Assembly (NCBI GenBank): GCA_949825065.1
Contig: OX463842.1
Location: 1,371,501-1,435,500, forward strand
DNA from: Odontocerum albicorne
Taxonomy: Eukaryota; Arthropoda; Insecta; Trichoptera; Odontoceridae
Reading direction: 5' to 3'
DNA: 64,000 nt
Below are positions 53,690 through 63,749 of this stretch, piece by piece. Under the pieces are notes generated by a model that was given only the letters and a program-made list of their open reading frames with translations, made no database searches and was not told the DNA's origin. The position numbers and the translations under genes are program-made. The number at the start of each line of letters is the position of its first letter. The stretch's first letter is position 1.

Positions 53690-54010
53690 ATAAAGGTCAC
53701 TTGTAAATGTTATTTTCGAATTATCCCATCGATATCCACGAGCGTGGCGGTTAGTTTATGTTGGTACCTCCGCTGTGCGCTGGAACATCCATTAATAATC
53801 CCGCCCTCGGAGAGCGCGGCCATTTTGGCAAGTGGACTTTTCATTACCGGTGATAAAAATAATCATTGCCTGGGGGGCGATCAGTGAGCGGCGATCAGTG
53901 ATCAGCGTGTAGCGATCACTGGATGTTATTTATGCCCCGCTCGCCGGAAACAATCGGAAATGTTTTATATTTTAACAAAACTGACAGTAAAAAACGGGAC
54001 GCATGTGAAG
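53690..54010. other. GC-richer non-coding island
   Basis: CATCGATATCCACGAGCGTGG, CCTCGGAGAGCGCGGCCATTTTGG and a run of near-direct GCGATCAGTG words (53878-53918) lie in otherwise unique sequence. It contains a CATTAATAATCC homeodomain-like word at 53790. Directly upstream of the 82 bp array. Confidence 0.4.
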
Positions 54011-54029
54011 TTTACGGGCAGGTAGTTAA

Positions 54030-54950
54030 TATCATGTTAACATACATATATCCACCTACTATATTGTCACATATTATACCTTTATATTGTATGGTAACCA
54101 GCTACCTTACTTAAATAATATTATGTTAACATATATCCACATACGATATTGTCATATATACGTTTATATTGTATGGTAACCAGCTACCTTACTTAAATAA
54201 TATTACGTTAACTATATTGTCACCTATTATACCTTTATATTATATGGTAACCAGCTACCTTACTTGAATAATATTATGTTAACGTATATCCACATACTAT
54301 ATTGTCATATATACCTTTATATTGTATTGTAACCAGCTACCTTACTTAAATGATAACATGTTAATATAACATATATTCACATACTATATTGTCATATATA
54401 CCTTTATATTGCATGGTAACCAGCTACCTTCCTTCAATTATATTTTTTAACATATATATATCCACATTCTATATTGCCATATATACCTTTATATTGTATT
54501 GTAACCAGCTACCTAACTTAAATAATATTATGTTAACATACATATATCCACAAACTTTATTGTCATACATACCTTTTTATTGTATGGTAATCAGCTACCT
54601 TACAATAATATTACGTTACCATATATCCACATACTATAATATATTGTCACATATTATACATTTATATTATATGGAAACCAGCTACCTTACTTAAATAGTA
54701 TTATGTTAACATATATCCACATACTATATTGTCATATATACCTTTATATTGTATTGTGACTAGCTACCTTACTTAAATAGTATTATATTAACATATATCC
54801 ACATACTTTATTGTCATATTTACCTTTATTTAGTGGTGACCAGCTACCTTACTTAAAAAATATTATGTTAACATAGTATATCCTAGTACTATATTGATAT
54901 ATATATACCTTTATATTGTATGGTGACCAGCTACCTTACTTAAATAATTT
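54030..54950. repeat. 82 bp tandem array, about 11 units
   Basis: Unit: ATAATATTATGTTAACATAT, ATCCACATACTATATTGTCA, TATATACCTTTATATTGTAT, GGTAACCAGCTACCTTACTTAA. GGTAACCAGCTACCTTACTT is the most conserved segment; the AT half varies in length. Confidence 0.95.
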
Positions 54951-54959
54951 ACATCCCAA

Positions 54960-55880
54960 ATGTCTGCACACCTAATTTAATACGGTCATATCACAGTTTG
55001 TTATACAACACATAGTATTAGAAAATACGATCACATCACACTATCAAACAACACTCAACATATCCAAGTACGATCACATCGCACCTCATCATATCGCACT
55101 CAACTTAATAAAATAGGATCACATCACACCTTATCATTCAGCATTTAACTATAGAAAATACGATCACATCACACTTTATCAAACAACACTCAACCTATTC
55201 AAGTACGATCGCATCGCTACTCAACTAAATAAAGTAGGATCACGTCACATATTATCATGCAGCATTTAACTATAGAAAATACGATCACATCACACTTCAT
55301 AAAATAACAGTCAACCTATTCAAGTACGATCATATCGCACCTCATCATATCGCACTCAACTTAATAAAATAGGATCACATCACACCTTATCATGCAGCAT
55401 TTAACTATGGAAAATACGATCACATTACACTTTATCAAATAACAGTCAACCTATTCAAGCATGATTACATCGCACCTCATCATATCACACTCAACTAAAT
55501 AAAATAGGATCACGTCACATATTATCATGCAGCATTTAACTACATAAAATACGATCATATCACACTTTATCAAATAACAGTCAACCTATTCAAGTACGAT
55601 CACATCGCACCTCATCATATCGCACTCAACTTAATAAAATAGGATCACATCACACCTTATCATGCAGCATTTAACTATAGAAAATACGATCACATCACAC
55701 TTTATCAAACAACACTCAGCCTATTCAAGTACGATCGCATCGCACTCAAATAAATAAAATAGGATCACGTCACATATTATCATGCAGCATTTAACTATAG
55801 AAAATACGATCACATCACACTTCATAAAATAACAGTCAACCTATTCAAGTACGATCATATCGCACCTTATCGTTAAATAA
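54960..55880. repeat. 45 bp array with 135 bp higher-order unit
   Basis: Three related 45 bp monomers alternate: one with TATCAAACAACACTCAACC, one with CATCATATCGCACTCAAC, one with TATCATGCAGCATTTAACTA. All begin (T)ACGATCACATC or AGGATCACATC. The trimer repeats about seven times, with monomers lost in some units. This is a genuine higher-order structure adjoining an unrelated array. Confidence 0.9.
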
Positions 55881-56454
55881 CGATCATAACATATTATACC
55901 TTACCATACAACATTCGAATGTGAGAAACCCCTTTTCTCAGGTATTGCCATTGATATTACTACATCCTTAAATATTCCGTCACCCAATATTTCTAGTCAA
56001 TTTTTTAAGTGACTTTAATCTCTTTTAAAGTAAATAATTTAAAAAAAAATTGCATTCTAGTGCTTCTCAACGCCGCCCTTACCAACTTTATCAGCCGTAA
56101 TAATTATATTAGAAAAAAGGGAAAAGGTTAAACAATTCATATAAACGTATTGTTAATTACTAGTTTAATGGAGTTTTACTTTTAATTTTTTTAAATGTCC
56201 TCGTTAATGAGTGGTAGTCATTCTTCGGGTCGTTTTTATCATTTTTATCATTGAAATTAAATGAGCTTACCGTATTTTTTTTAATTTTCTCATTTTTATT
56301 TTTAAAAAATGTCCTTGGTTCTTCCTTAAATTGCTTTTCATTTAGACTTTTATATAAAACAAACCAACTAAAATTTTACCTATTTTGAGATAACCGAGGA
56401 AAATTGGCATCGATATGTTTTTTTTGGCACTTCATCGCACTAATGTACAATCAG
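55881..56454. other. AT-rich DNA, nothing recognised
   Basis: Poly(T)-rich stretches; no element boundaries. Confidence 0.45.
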
Positions 56455-56920
56455 TGGGTTCATTGTCCTACAAGTCCTGCGATTCCTCTGTTTCTCTAAA
56501 TTTCCTTCTTTCAAAATATAATTCACTTATTCCGACCATACTATCCTTGATTTCTTTCTACTACACCTTCCACTCACATTTTCGCTATACATTTGTTTTA
56601 TTAGTATTTTTCCAATCATTCGTTCTACATGTCCAAACCATCTCAGAGTGACCTTTTTCATATTACTCAATATCAGTCTTAAGTTCTTTCTCATCCCTAA
56701 GCACTTCATTCCGTATTCTGTCATACATTATAATTTAATGTACTCTTCTAAGTGAACGTATTTCGACAATAATAATAATTAGGCTTATTGCATTATATTT
56801 CCCAGCCCACGTTTCACTCCCATACATCAAAATTGGAACTAAAATACTACTGTGGACTAGCATCTTAGTGATTTTTGATGCTGTCCGGTTCAATGACGAG
56901 TATATGTGTATATGTTACAT
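56455..56920 (-). mobile_element. LINE family 1, ORF2 C-terminal relic
   Basis: The minus frame (56724-56527) is intact over 65 codons: MTEYGMKCLGMRKNLRLILS, NMKKVTLRWFGHVERM and IKQMYSENVSGRCSRKKSR. This is the clearest view of the family's C-terminus. Further minus-strand text to 56915 matches the preceding HNSxLVPILMYGSE region. Confidence 0.85.
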
Positions 56921-57713
56921 GTATGTTTTAGCGTCCCATTTACTTTGTTTTCTATCGCTTCATTTTATTCTCGGTATCGTAGTAGATAATAACATAAAAC
57001 TAAAAAAATATAAGATATAAAGAGAAAAATGGTATGAACATATATTTAAGTATGTGGAAGGCGTAAATACAGATATTGGATATTTAAATTTTTTGAAGAT
57101 TTAAAGTTTTTTTTATTGAAATTGATAAAACACTTGCTAACATTTTATTTTGTATTCATCACTGTTTTATTTAGCACACTACTGATTTCAAAGACCTCCA
57201 TCTTCCTCGCCAGGTAAAGATGAACTAAATTATATCAAAAATTCATTTATTTTCCAATTGTAATAGATACAGGAGAGGGGGAGGGGAAAAGTAGCTAATA
57301 AGGGCAAGGGAGGCGTAAAAAAGGCGACTTTTGAACGAGAAACTTTATAATTTAGCAGGGGCCTATTATTGAAATTAACTTAAATAGTTGTAATGTTGGT
57401 ACTCAATTTAACGCTTTGTTTAAATCTCGTGAATTAATTTCTTAGTTACCCAGCTACAATTTCCCCGGCTCGTGTGCAATCTGTCGGCTTTTCTCAGATT
57501 TTCAGTTTGCTTTACCGTCCATGAGATTTGCAACACCCTTCTTCAGCATCACATATCATATTAATCAACACTTAGTATCTCGCTTGCTGAGAGTTCACGT
57601 TTCCGAAGTAAATATTGCGAAGACAAGATACCTTGCTAGGCGCATTTTCGTCGTGATGCTGATGGTATTGGTCTTTCACATCTCTTCCTACTCAGACATC
57701 GCATTTTTCACTA
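56921..57713. other. mostly unassigned
   Basis: 57265-57345 is purine-rich (GGAGAGGGGGAGGGGAAAAG). The 69-codon plus frame at 57521-57730 runs into a TIR element and is not called. Confidence 0.4.
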
Positions 57714-58255
57714 TACTAAAGAAAATGTAGCATGGTCTCTGTGACGTTTCACAAATTTGCCCCAATACAACCTTGTAACGACGTTCACTAATTTTAATTA
57801 TTTTATCAACTTTAATATAAGCCTCGATTCTAATAAATAGCAAGTTATTTAGGTAAATACATTACATAAAACTAACAACAATGACAAATTATTACATCTT
57901 GTTACAAATTAGCAAAAATATAGTAATATATGTCAGCTCGTTAAAATCAAAAAATATTTGGCGACGTTCGTCAAAAATCACTACGTTAGTCTGCATTGGC
58001 ATATGATAATTGGATTTTCGATTTTTTTTATACTATACATAAAATTAGTATTATTTCATAGTGGATCTTGGCCTTTTTAAAGATATATACAAATCATACA
58101 ATACATTAGAAAGTCAGTATAATGAAAATTAGGAATTAAAACATCGGTTTAGAGAAAACCATTTTTCGATTTATAAAAAAACAACGATTCTACCCCATAT
58201 CTTTGAGAGATGACATTTCAAACGTCACAGGGACCATGCTACATTTTCTTGAGTA
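57714..58255. mobile_element. TA-flanked TIR element (MITE), complete
   Basis: TA duplications at 57712-57713 and 58256-58257. The inverted ends run about 40 bp: TACTAAAGAAAATGTAGC ATGG at the left, mirrored by CCATGCTACATTTTCTTGAGTA at the right, with CTGTGACGTTT inside both. 542 bp, no transposase frame. A partial copy lies at 42390-42672. The TA target suggests a Tc1/mariner-superfamily origin. Confidence 0.85.
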
Positions 58256-58479
58256 TAATCTAGTTGTTTTCTCATCCGCTTTGCATCGTCCATTGTTGGT
58301 TATGCTAGAGCTTAAGTTAACAAATATCTACAAAACGGTGTTTTCTGCAATGTTATGTATTTGTACTCAACGGTTCATCTTATCACAAAAATCATGTTAC
58401 TTCAAAATATTGTACAGTGGATAGTAAAAAAGTATGACTGTAAAATATTCAATATATTTTTTATACTTATTTAAACCTT

Positions 58480-58960
58480 ATGATGTGATAATGTAAATCG
58501 CAGCCCCTTAGCCGTGTTTCATTACGAGCGTCACCCCCACACCCCGTGCAGCATAGGTACTCGTACACCCACGCCAACCCCCTATCCGCTCCCGTGGGTT
58601 AGTAAATTAACATAAAACTAACATTCCATATTTCGACCATAAGGAAATTAACATCCAAACAAGTGGATACCCCCGCGCCCACTCCCTCGGCACGGTACAA
58701 GAAAATATTGTGAAACTTTTGATCACCCGCATTCTAAATTATGACAAATTGCCGTAACGACAAACTTTTCCTTGTAAAACGTTCCCTTTAACCAAATTTT
58801 CACGTAATTTAGGGAATAATCAACATGAATGTACATCGCGAATCGACGCCCCGCAGGGACGCGATATGCATCGATGCGCCGATTCGCCGTTGCCCTTAAA
58901 TTGCATCCGCTTAAATTGCACTCGATATCGAATTTGCCAACCACTGCACATATCTAATTG
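58480..58960. other. candidate conserved non-coding island
   Basis: Complex unique sequence. A C-rich half has CCCCACACCCCGTGCAGC and CCCCCGCGCCCACTCCC. A second half has paired TTAAATTGCA words (58898-58907 and 58911-58920), ATATGCATCGATGCG and CTCGATATCGAA. Opposite-strand frames only. A regulatory role is suggested by texture and motif pairing only. Confidence 0.4.
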
Positions 58961-59351
58961 AATGCACAATTGTAGTACTTGGATTGATATAATGCGACTT
59001 AATGGAATTATCTTGTATGTTGATTTGCCTCTATGACACTAGACAAAATAATTTTTTTATACAGAATCTCTTGCACAGTAGCTTTTGGAATTGTACGAGT
59101 ATTTCCAATACTCTGAATACACTCTTCTAAAATGATATATTTTCAAACTATAGAGATTTTATAAAATGTAAGATTTTTTTTATTATTCTGTGTACATTGT
59201 TAAACAAGACACATCTGCCGTGATTATTTATTAACAGCATCTTGGATACATTAAAGTGTTTCAATTCTTGACAGGTCCTAGAAAAAAATATTCCTTCAAA
59301 TTGAATTTAAAAAAAAACCAAATAAATTACCAATCTCTATCAATAATAGTA
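58961..59351. other. AT-rich DNA, nothing recognised
   Basis: No structure apparent. Confidence 0.4.
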
Positions 59352-59502
59352 GACTTGATTTTTAACTTCAAATTTAATTAATTTAAGCGATTGGCTATGA
59401 ATATTCTCATTTTTTCGATTTTAAATCGATCATTTTTACATGTGTATTGAATACACATCACCAGAACGCGCGGATTTTTTTAGCACAGGAAGGGAAAAAG
59501 GG
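59352..59502 (-). mobile_element. piggyBac-like MITE, terminal fragment
   Basis: TTTTACATGTGTATTGAATACAC and TTAGCACAGGAAGGGAAAAAGG followed by TTAA (59503-59506) are the left end of the family, inverted. Only about 150 bp remain. Confidence 0.8.
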
Positions 59503-59584
59503 TTAATCTATCAATGATTTTTATGCATATCCTTTTTTCCAAGATCGGTTTTAACAAAGCATTTTTCATGACTCAAGTATTTGA

Positions 59585-59960
59585 AAAGATCTACGTACCT
59601 GTTTGTACATATAACAATTGCTTATAATTAAAATAGATAACCTTTTGTTGAGTAACAGATTTCTGTTCAATCTTTGAATTTTGATATTTTGGTAAATAAA
59701 GTGCTGGACAATTATTTTTGGAATCTTGGATCAAAATTGTTTTCGATGTCATATTTACTAACAGAGGTATTAAGAGCGTCATCATTCGCATACGGAATAG
59801 CCGTGTTGTACGAATCTTCCAATATTAATATCTTCAATATATTTTAAGATAAATTATTGGGGATTAAGCTCGTTAGTCAACTTTTTAGTCATAATTTATT
59901 CTTTTCACAGGGAAGCATGACTAATCCTCGGTCCTATTTTTAATATTTTTAGTTATATCT
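59585..59960 (-). pseudogene. R6: second copy of the unrecognised relic
   Basis: Plus-strand TCATATTTACTAACAGAGG, GTATTAAGAGCGTCATC and CACAGGGAAGCATGA align with 33740-33910. On the minus strand the best piece reads YANDDALNTSVSKYDIE. More stops than the 33 kb copy. It lies 80 bp from a piggyBac-like MITE end, as the other copy lies about 110 bp from one. Confidence 0.4.
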
Positions 59961-59980
59961 ATTCCATATTTTTTATTGTA

Positions 59981-60534
59981 CAGGTGGCCCTCGACTTTCG
60001 CACATAATTACATAATTGGTTCCTGAAAATGAGTGCGAATGTTTGAAAGCAGAGAGATGTAAAAAAACATCAAAAATTGTATTTAAAAATATTTATTTAT
60101 CAATGATATATTAAAAATATTTATTTATCAACATACATAACATAATTAAGTTAACGAGGCGTGTTTAAGTGCTTTCAGGTGTTTTCTTTATAAACTTGTC
60201 AAGAGTTAGTTGAATATCGCCCTTTTTTTCTTTTGTTGCAAAACTTCAAACTGACAAATAAGTAATTGATGACTTGTACCTCTTTGCCAAAACGTCATAG
60301 AATTGTTTTCAGGAACCTTTTATTGTTGGCTTTTTTATTTCAGCCCACGATTCTCCAAAATAGTTTATTGCGTTCCATATATTATAGTTCTTCCAAAAAA
60401 TGGGAGCGACTGCATGGAAGCGAACAATTTTTGCATTATCGAAAAAATCTTTAAAAAATTGAATTTTAAAAAATGTGCGAAATGGTGAATTGTGCGAAAG
60501 TATGTTAGAATGTGCAAATGTCGAGGGCCGCCTG
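59981..60534 (-). mobile_element. pogo/jerky-type element, deleted
   Basis: Inverted ends CAGGTGGCCCTCGACTTTCG and the mirror of AATGTCGAGGGCCGCCTG; TA precedes the left end (59979-59980), while TT follows the right, so the target copy is mutated. The minus strand carries a transposase C-terminus: YNIWNAINYFGESWAEIKKP (about 60386-60327), TIKGS.KQFYD, LAKRYKSSITYL, then after a stop LTLDKFIKKTPEST at about 60211-60167. The W-rich segment and terminal TLDxFxKK motif are typical of Tigger/jerky (pogo) transposases. The catalytic DDE and DNA-binding domains are absent. Confidence 0.8.
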
Positions 60535-60899
60535 TTTTATGCTTTTTATTTGAGTTAATTGTATTGAATCTGTTTGAAATGTAAAATTATTTGATTTATT
60601 TACTGTGCTTTATCTATATTTTGAGTATTCCATAAATCAATGTTCCTATCTTAGATATTACTAAACTGTTAAAATGTATTTAATATATCTAATAGTATTT
60701 GAAAGCTTTTGAAATAATTTAATTAAATAATCAAAAAATATTCTTGCGAAAATATTAAACCAATAAAAAAATCGAAAAATCTCCAACACCTGTCCACGAC
60801 GTTTCCGAATAATTATCTAACGACCGAATTTCACGGATTTGTAGAAAACCAAGTTTTTCTTTATTCGGCCCGGCGATTCTAATAGGATTGTTACAAATA
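60535..60899. other. AT-rich DNA, nothing recognised
   Basis: No element found. Confidence 0.4.
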
Positions 60900-61160
60900 A
60901 ACGAAAAAAGTTAAGTCATAAAAAGTTGGCAACTAACGCGGCCGCACCCTCAGTTTTTTCCACCCTCACCATTCTTAGCACTCTTACCACCTTACCACCC
61001 TCGGCCAACTACCCCCTGAAGCCCCGGCCAATATGGAGAGAAAACTCATTTGTTTGGGTTTACTTAACAATCGCCGAGACACCTATGGGCTATGATATTG
61101 TAAAGGAAAGCCGAGAATTCTTCTCCTCGAAAGATCTCCCGTATCTTGGATAGGGATATG
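60900..61160. other. GC-richer non-coding island
   Basis: ACGCGGCCGCACCCTCAG, ACCACCTTACCACCCTCGGCC and GAAGCCCCGGCCAATATGG in unique sequence. A 75-codon plus frame (60926-61153) has a low-complexity start and no recognised domain. Confidence 0.35.
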
Positions 61161-61284
61161 CGAATACCGGGTGGCTACAAATATCTGACATTCTCATTTT
61201 GTTTTTTTTTTTTAGATTCGTAACTTGCCCTTCTATTAAATAATCTGATTGTTTTCGTTTACATCCGTTTTATATTTTTTTACA

Positions 61285-61440
61285 GTAGGAAGTCAGATAA
61301 ATCGTGGGAGTCATTTGAGAAGTCTGAATGCAGTAAAGACGAAGGAAGTTTGTTGAGATAGGATATTTAAGATTTCCATCCCCTCTGTCTACCCTGACAG
61401 GAAAAAAACGTGATGGTATGTATGTATTTATTGTAATGCA
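61285..61440 (+). mobile_element. LINE family 1, 3' end relic
   Basis: AAGTCAGATAAATCGTGGGAG, then CATCCCCTCTGTCTACCCTG and ACGTGATGGTATGTATGTAT, a well-preserved terminus. Confidence 0.8.
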
Positions 61441-61984
61441 TCATAATATAAATAGGCAAAAACCCATACGACGGTTGTCGGCAAGGAAAGAATACGAAAA
61501 TTAAATTTTGAATACAAGAGAGTGAGAGAGGAATACTTTGATTATCTCCAAAAGTAATTCGAAATTTGAATCTCGGTGGGTCCGTGATAAATGATTTTGT
61601 TCCATTCGGTATTTAAAAAATGTAGAATTTGTTTTACTTCCGTGAATATTAAACGGGTTGCAACTAGTTGTTTTTAATTTAAAGTGGACAGATGTATATA
61701 GCAGAAATTGTCAAAACATTAATTTAGTATTTTTTCAAAAAGATGACTAATGTTAGCAATCATAGAAGCAAAATATTTTAACGTAAATGTATGTATGTCG
61801 TTTTCTCTCATTATATAATTTGAGTATGATCAACTCATTATTATTCATATGAAAGAATTCTAAGAATTCTTCAAATAGTGCTAGATGGTGTTAAGAATAT
61901 ATCCACTGTGTCCCTAAATTGGTTCAATATCTACAAATTATGCATCACTGTGTGTTTAAAAGTGTATTCATCAAATTAGTCTGC
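61441..61984. other. no recognisable feature
   Basis: AT-rich, no repeat partner seen. Confidence 0.4.
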
Positions 61985-62320
61985 AATCGCACAGCATTCA
62001 AATCTGTTGAAATTATAGACCACAACAGTATTTTAGCCAAGTAAATGCTATAGACGAGCTTATGGGGTAACAATGTATCAAAAATTAAATAAATACTGAT
62101 GTATCAAGTGGGATGCAAAAAGTATGCAGATAATTTGGACACGTAGAATGAATGAATGGAGACTGGAAAAAATGCACAGTGTAAATGTAAATTAAAAACG
62201 TAGAAGAGAATAAAACAATAGAAGTCTGTAAGAACCCAATGGGTGATGTCAATATAAAGTCAGATAAATCTTAGAAGTTGTGTGAGAAGGTAGATTTACA
62301 TTATAATCAAGGGGATGTTA
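61985..62320 (+). mobile_element. LINE family 1, ORF2 region relic
   Basis: CAAATCTGTTGAAATTATAGACC, ACAACAGTATTTTAGCC, TGGGATGCAAAAAGTATGC and AAGTCAGATAAATCTTAG blocks follow the order of family 1 from the SKSAKM region to the 3' end. Very degraded; ends before the terminal repeat. Confidence 0.6.
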
Positions 62321-62610
62321 TGGGATGAGCACGGATCTTTTCATAGCTTCTCTCTTGAATGTATTTTCTGCAGTTTATTTTGAGATATGAGTCGTTTAGT
62401 ATCAAAAACAGCAATATGTCGGTTTTTCGTGAATTGAATTAAAACCGAGGAAATGTTCCTATTGTAAAACTACACATTTTAAATGTCTACTTGGTAACAA
62501 AAACAATAATATTGGGGTTATTGTGTTAACTCAATTCACGCAAAATCCACAGATTGCTGTTTTTGATACTAAACGACTCATATATAGTATGTGTATTTAT
62601 TTATGTATGT
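62315..62610. repeat. R3 dispersed repeat, interrupted by a MITE
   Basis: GGGGATGTTATGGGATGAGC, TTTTCATAGCTTCTCTC and ATGTATTTTCTGCAG match other R3 copies. The TTTATTTTGAGATA end is followed by a 193 bp TIR element, after which TATAGTATGTG resumes. Confidence 0.65.
62388..62580. mobile_element. 193 bp TIR element (MITE) inside R3
   Basis: TA duplications (62386-62387, 62581-62582) flank inverted ends of about 55 bp, TGAGTCGTTTAGTATCAAAA... mirrored by ...TTTTGATACTAAACGACTCA. The arms make up over half the element. No coding capacity; a TA target suggests mobilisation by a Tc1/mariner-type transposase. Confidence 0.85.
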
Positions 62611-62754
62611 ACACAATATGCTACTGTCAAAGTACCTATATTTACATATTTGAGTTAATCTGAGGAAGCCTTTGTGAGTTTAATTTTTCTGCCAAGTATT
62701 TATTTTCTGTTTTTTTTTTCTTAATCTACATGTACAAGGGTGTGGGCTGAAAAA

Positions 62755-62925
62755 CATCTGGGGTCCTCGCGGCTGGATTCACCCTATATTGGGGTGTATC
62801 TCGGCCGGAAGGATGTTATGAGATTAGCCCAAACCTTTTGATAGTTTCCCTTTTCAATGTATTTTCTGCTATTTATCTTGGGATATATATGCGATTTCGG
62901 AATATATTTAAATATGTCCAAACCA
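62755..62925. repeat. R3 dispersed repeat, longest copy
   Basis: GGGTCCTCGCGGCTGGATTC, TTGGGGTGTATCTCGGCCGG, AAGGATGTTATGAGATTAGC and TATTTATCTTGGGATATA. It lies about 145 bp past the interrupted copy in the same orientation. Confidence 0.65.
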
Positions 62926-63031
62926 TGTTGAAATCAACTCACCTGTATTTATTTATTTAATATACGAGTATATAGAGGAGGCGAAATTGCCCCATGCCTC
63001 CCTCACTCCTCAGCCCCCAACCGTTGAAGCG

Positions 63032-63216
63032 TGTATATCGGTACCAGTTCGAACAGCATTTAGTCTTGTTTGCGCTCCCCTGAAGATGAGATGAAAGCCT
63101 TGAAACCGGTAGGGTTATACCGTCACAAAAAAGTGGAATAAACAATGTTTGATAAAAATAAATTACAATATATTTAAACCTCCACAACGTTAATGCCTTA
63201 ACTATAAACAACATCT
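63032..63216 (+). mobile_element. R5 repeat, single arm
   Basis: TATCGGTACCAGTTCGAAC, CTCCCCTGAAGATGAGATG, CCTTGAAACCGGTAGGG and ACAATGTTTGATAAAAATAAA match one arm of the snap-back at 45 kb. Here homology continues to AACTATAAACAACA, as on the left side of the 45 kb copy. Confidence 0.8.
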
Positions 63217-63749
63217 GTTTAGACTTTTGCTGTCTGGGAAATTCACATATTCGAAAACGAGACGAAAATCTTCAATATCAACATACTTGGACTGTGTGAA
63301 ACACACAGGAGAAGAGGACAGTATACAACATCTAACAGCAATATTGAGCATCCGTAAGGAAAGGTTGTTCCCTACTATAAATGGCGCTATACAATATTTC
63401 CTTTTGTTATTATTATGAATACTAAGGGATTATGGAGAGATCAACCAGTTTGAATACTTCAGTGCTAAGGAAGATTAGATAGAGGAGGTGCACTAAGTGC
63501 GAAATATAGCAGAGGATCACGACGTTCAGTACAGAGCATGCGATAAAAATGAGAACTTCTCAGGCAGTTACGACAATATTTATACAGAAGCTGCTATAAT
63601 GCTACTACCACGATGAATATACATCATCGCTGGTTTGTGATTTGATGACATTTTTTAAAATGAACTATCTTTCATGCAAATAGCACATCTGTCGAGTTTG
63701 CGATCCAACAATAAATACTGGTGAAAAAGATTTTGAAACATTTTTTTAT
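63217..63749. other. no recognisable feature
   Basis: 63400-63560 is moderately complex, but I cannot assign it. Confidence 0.4.
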
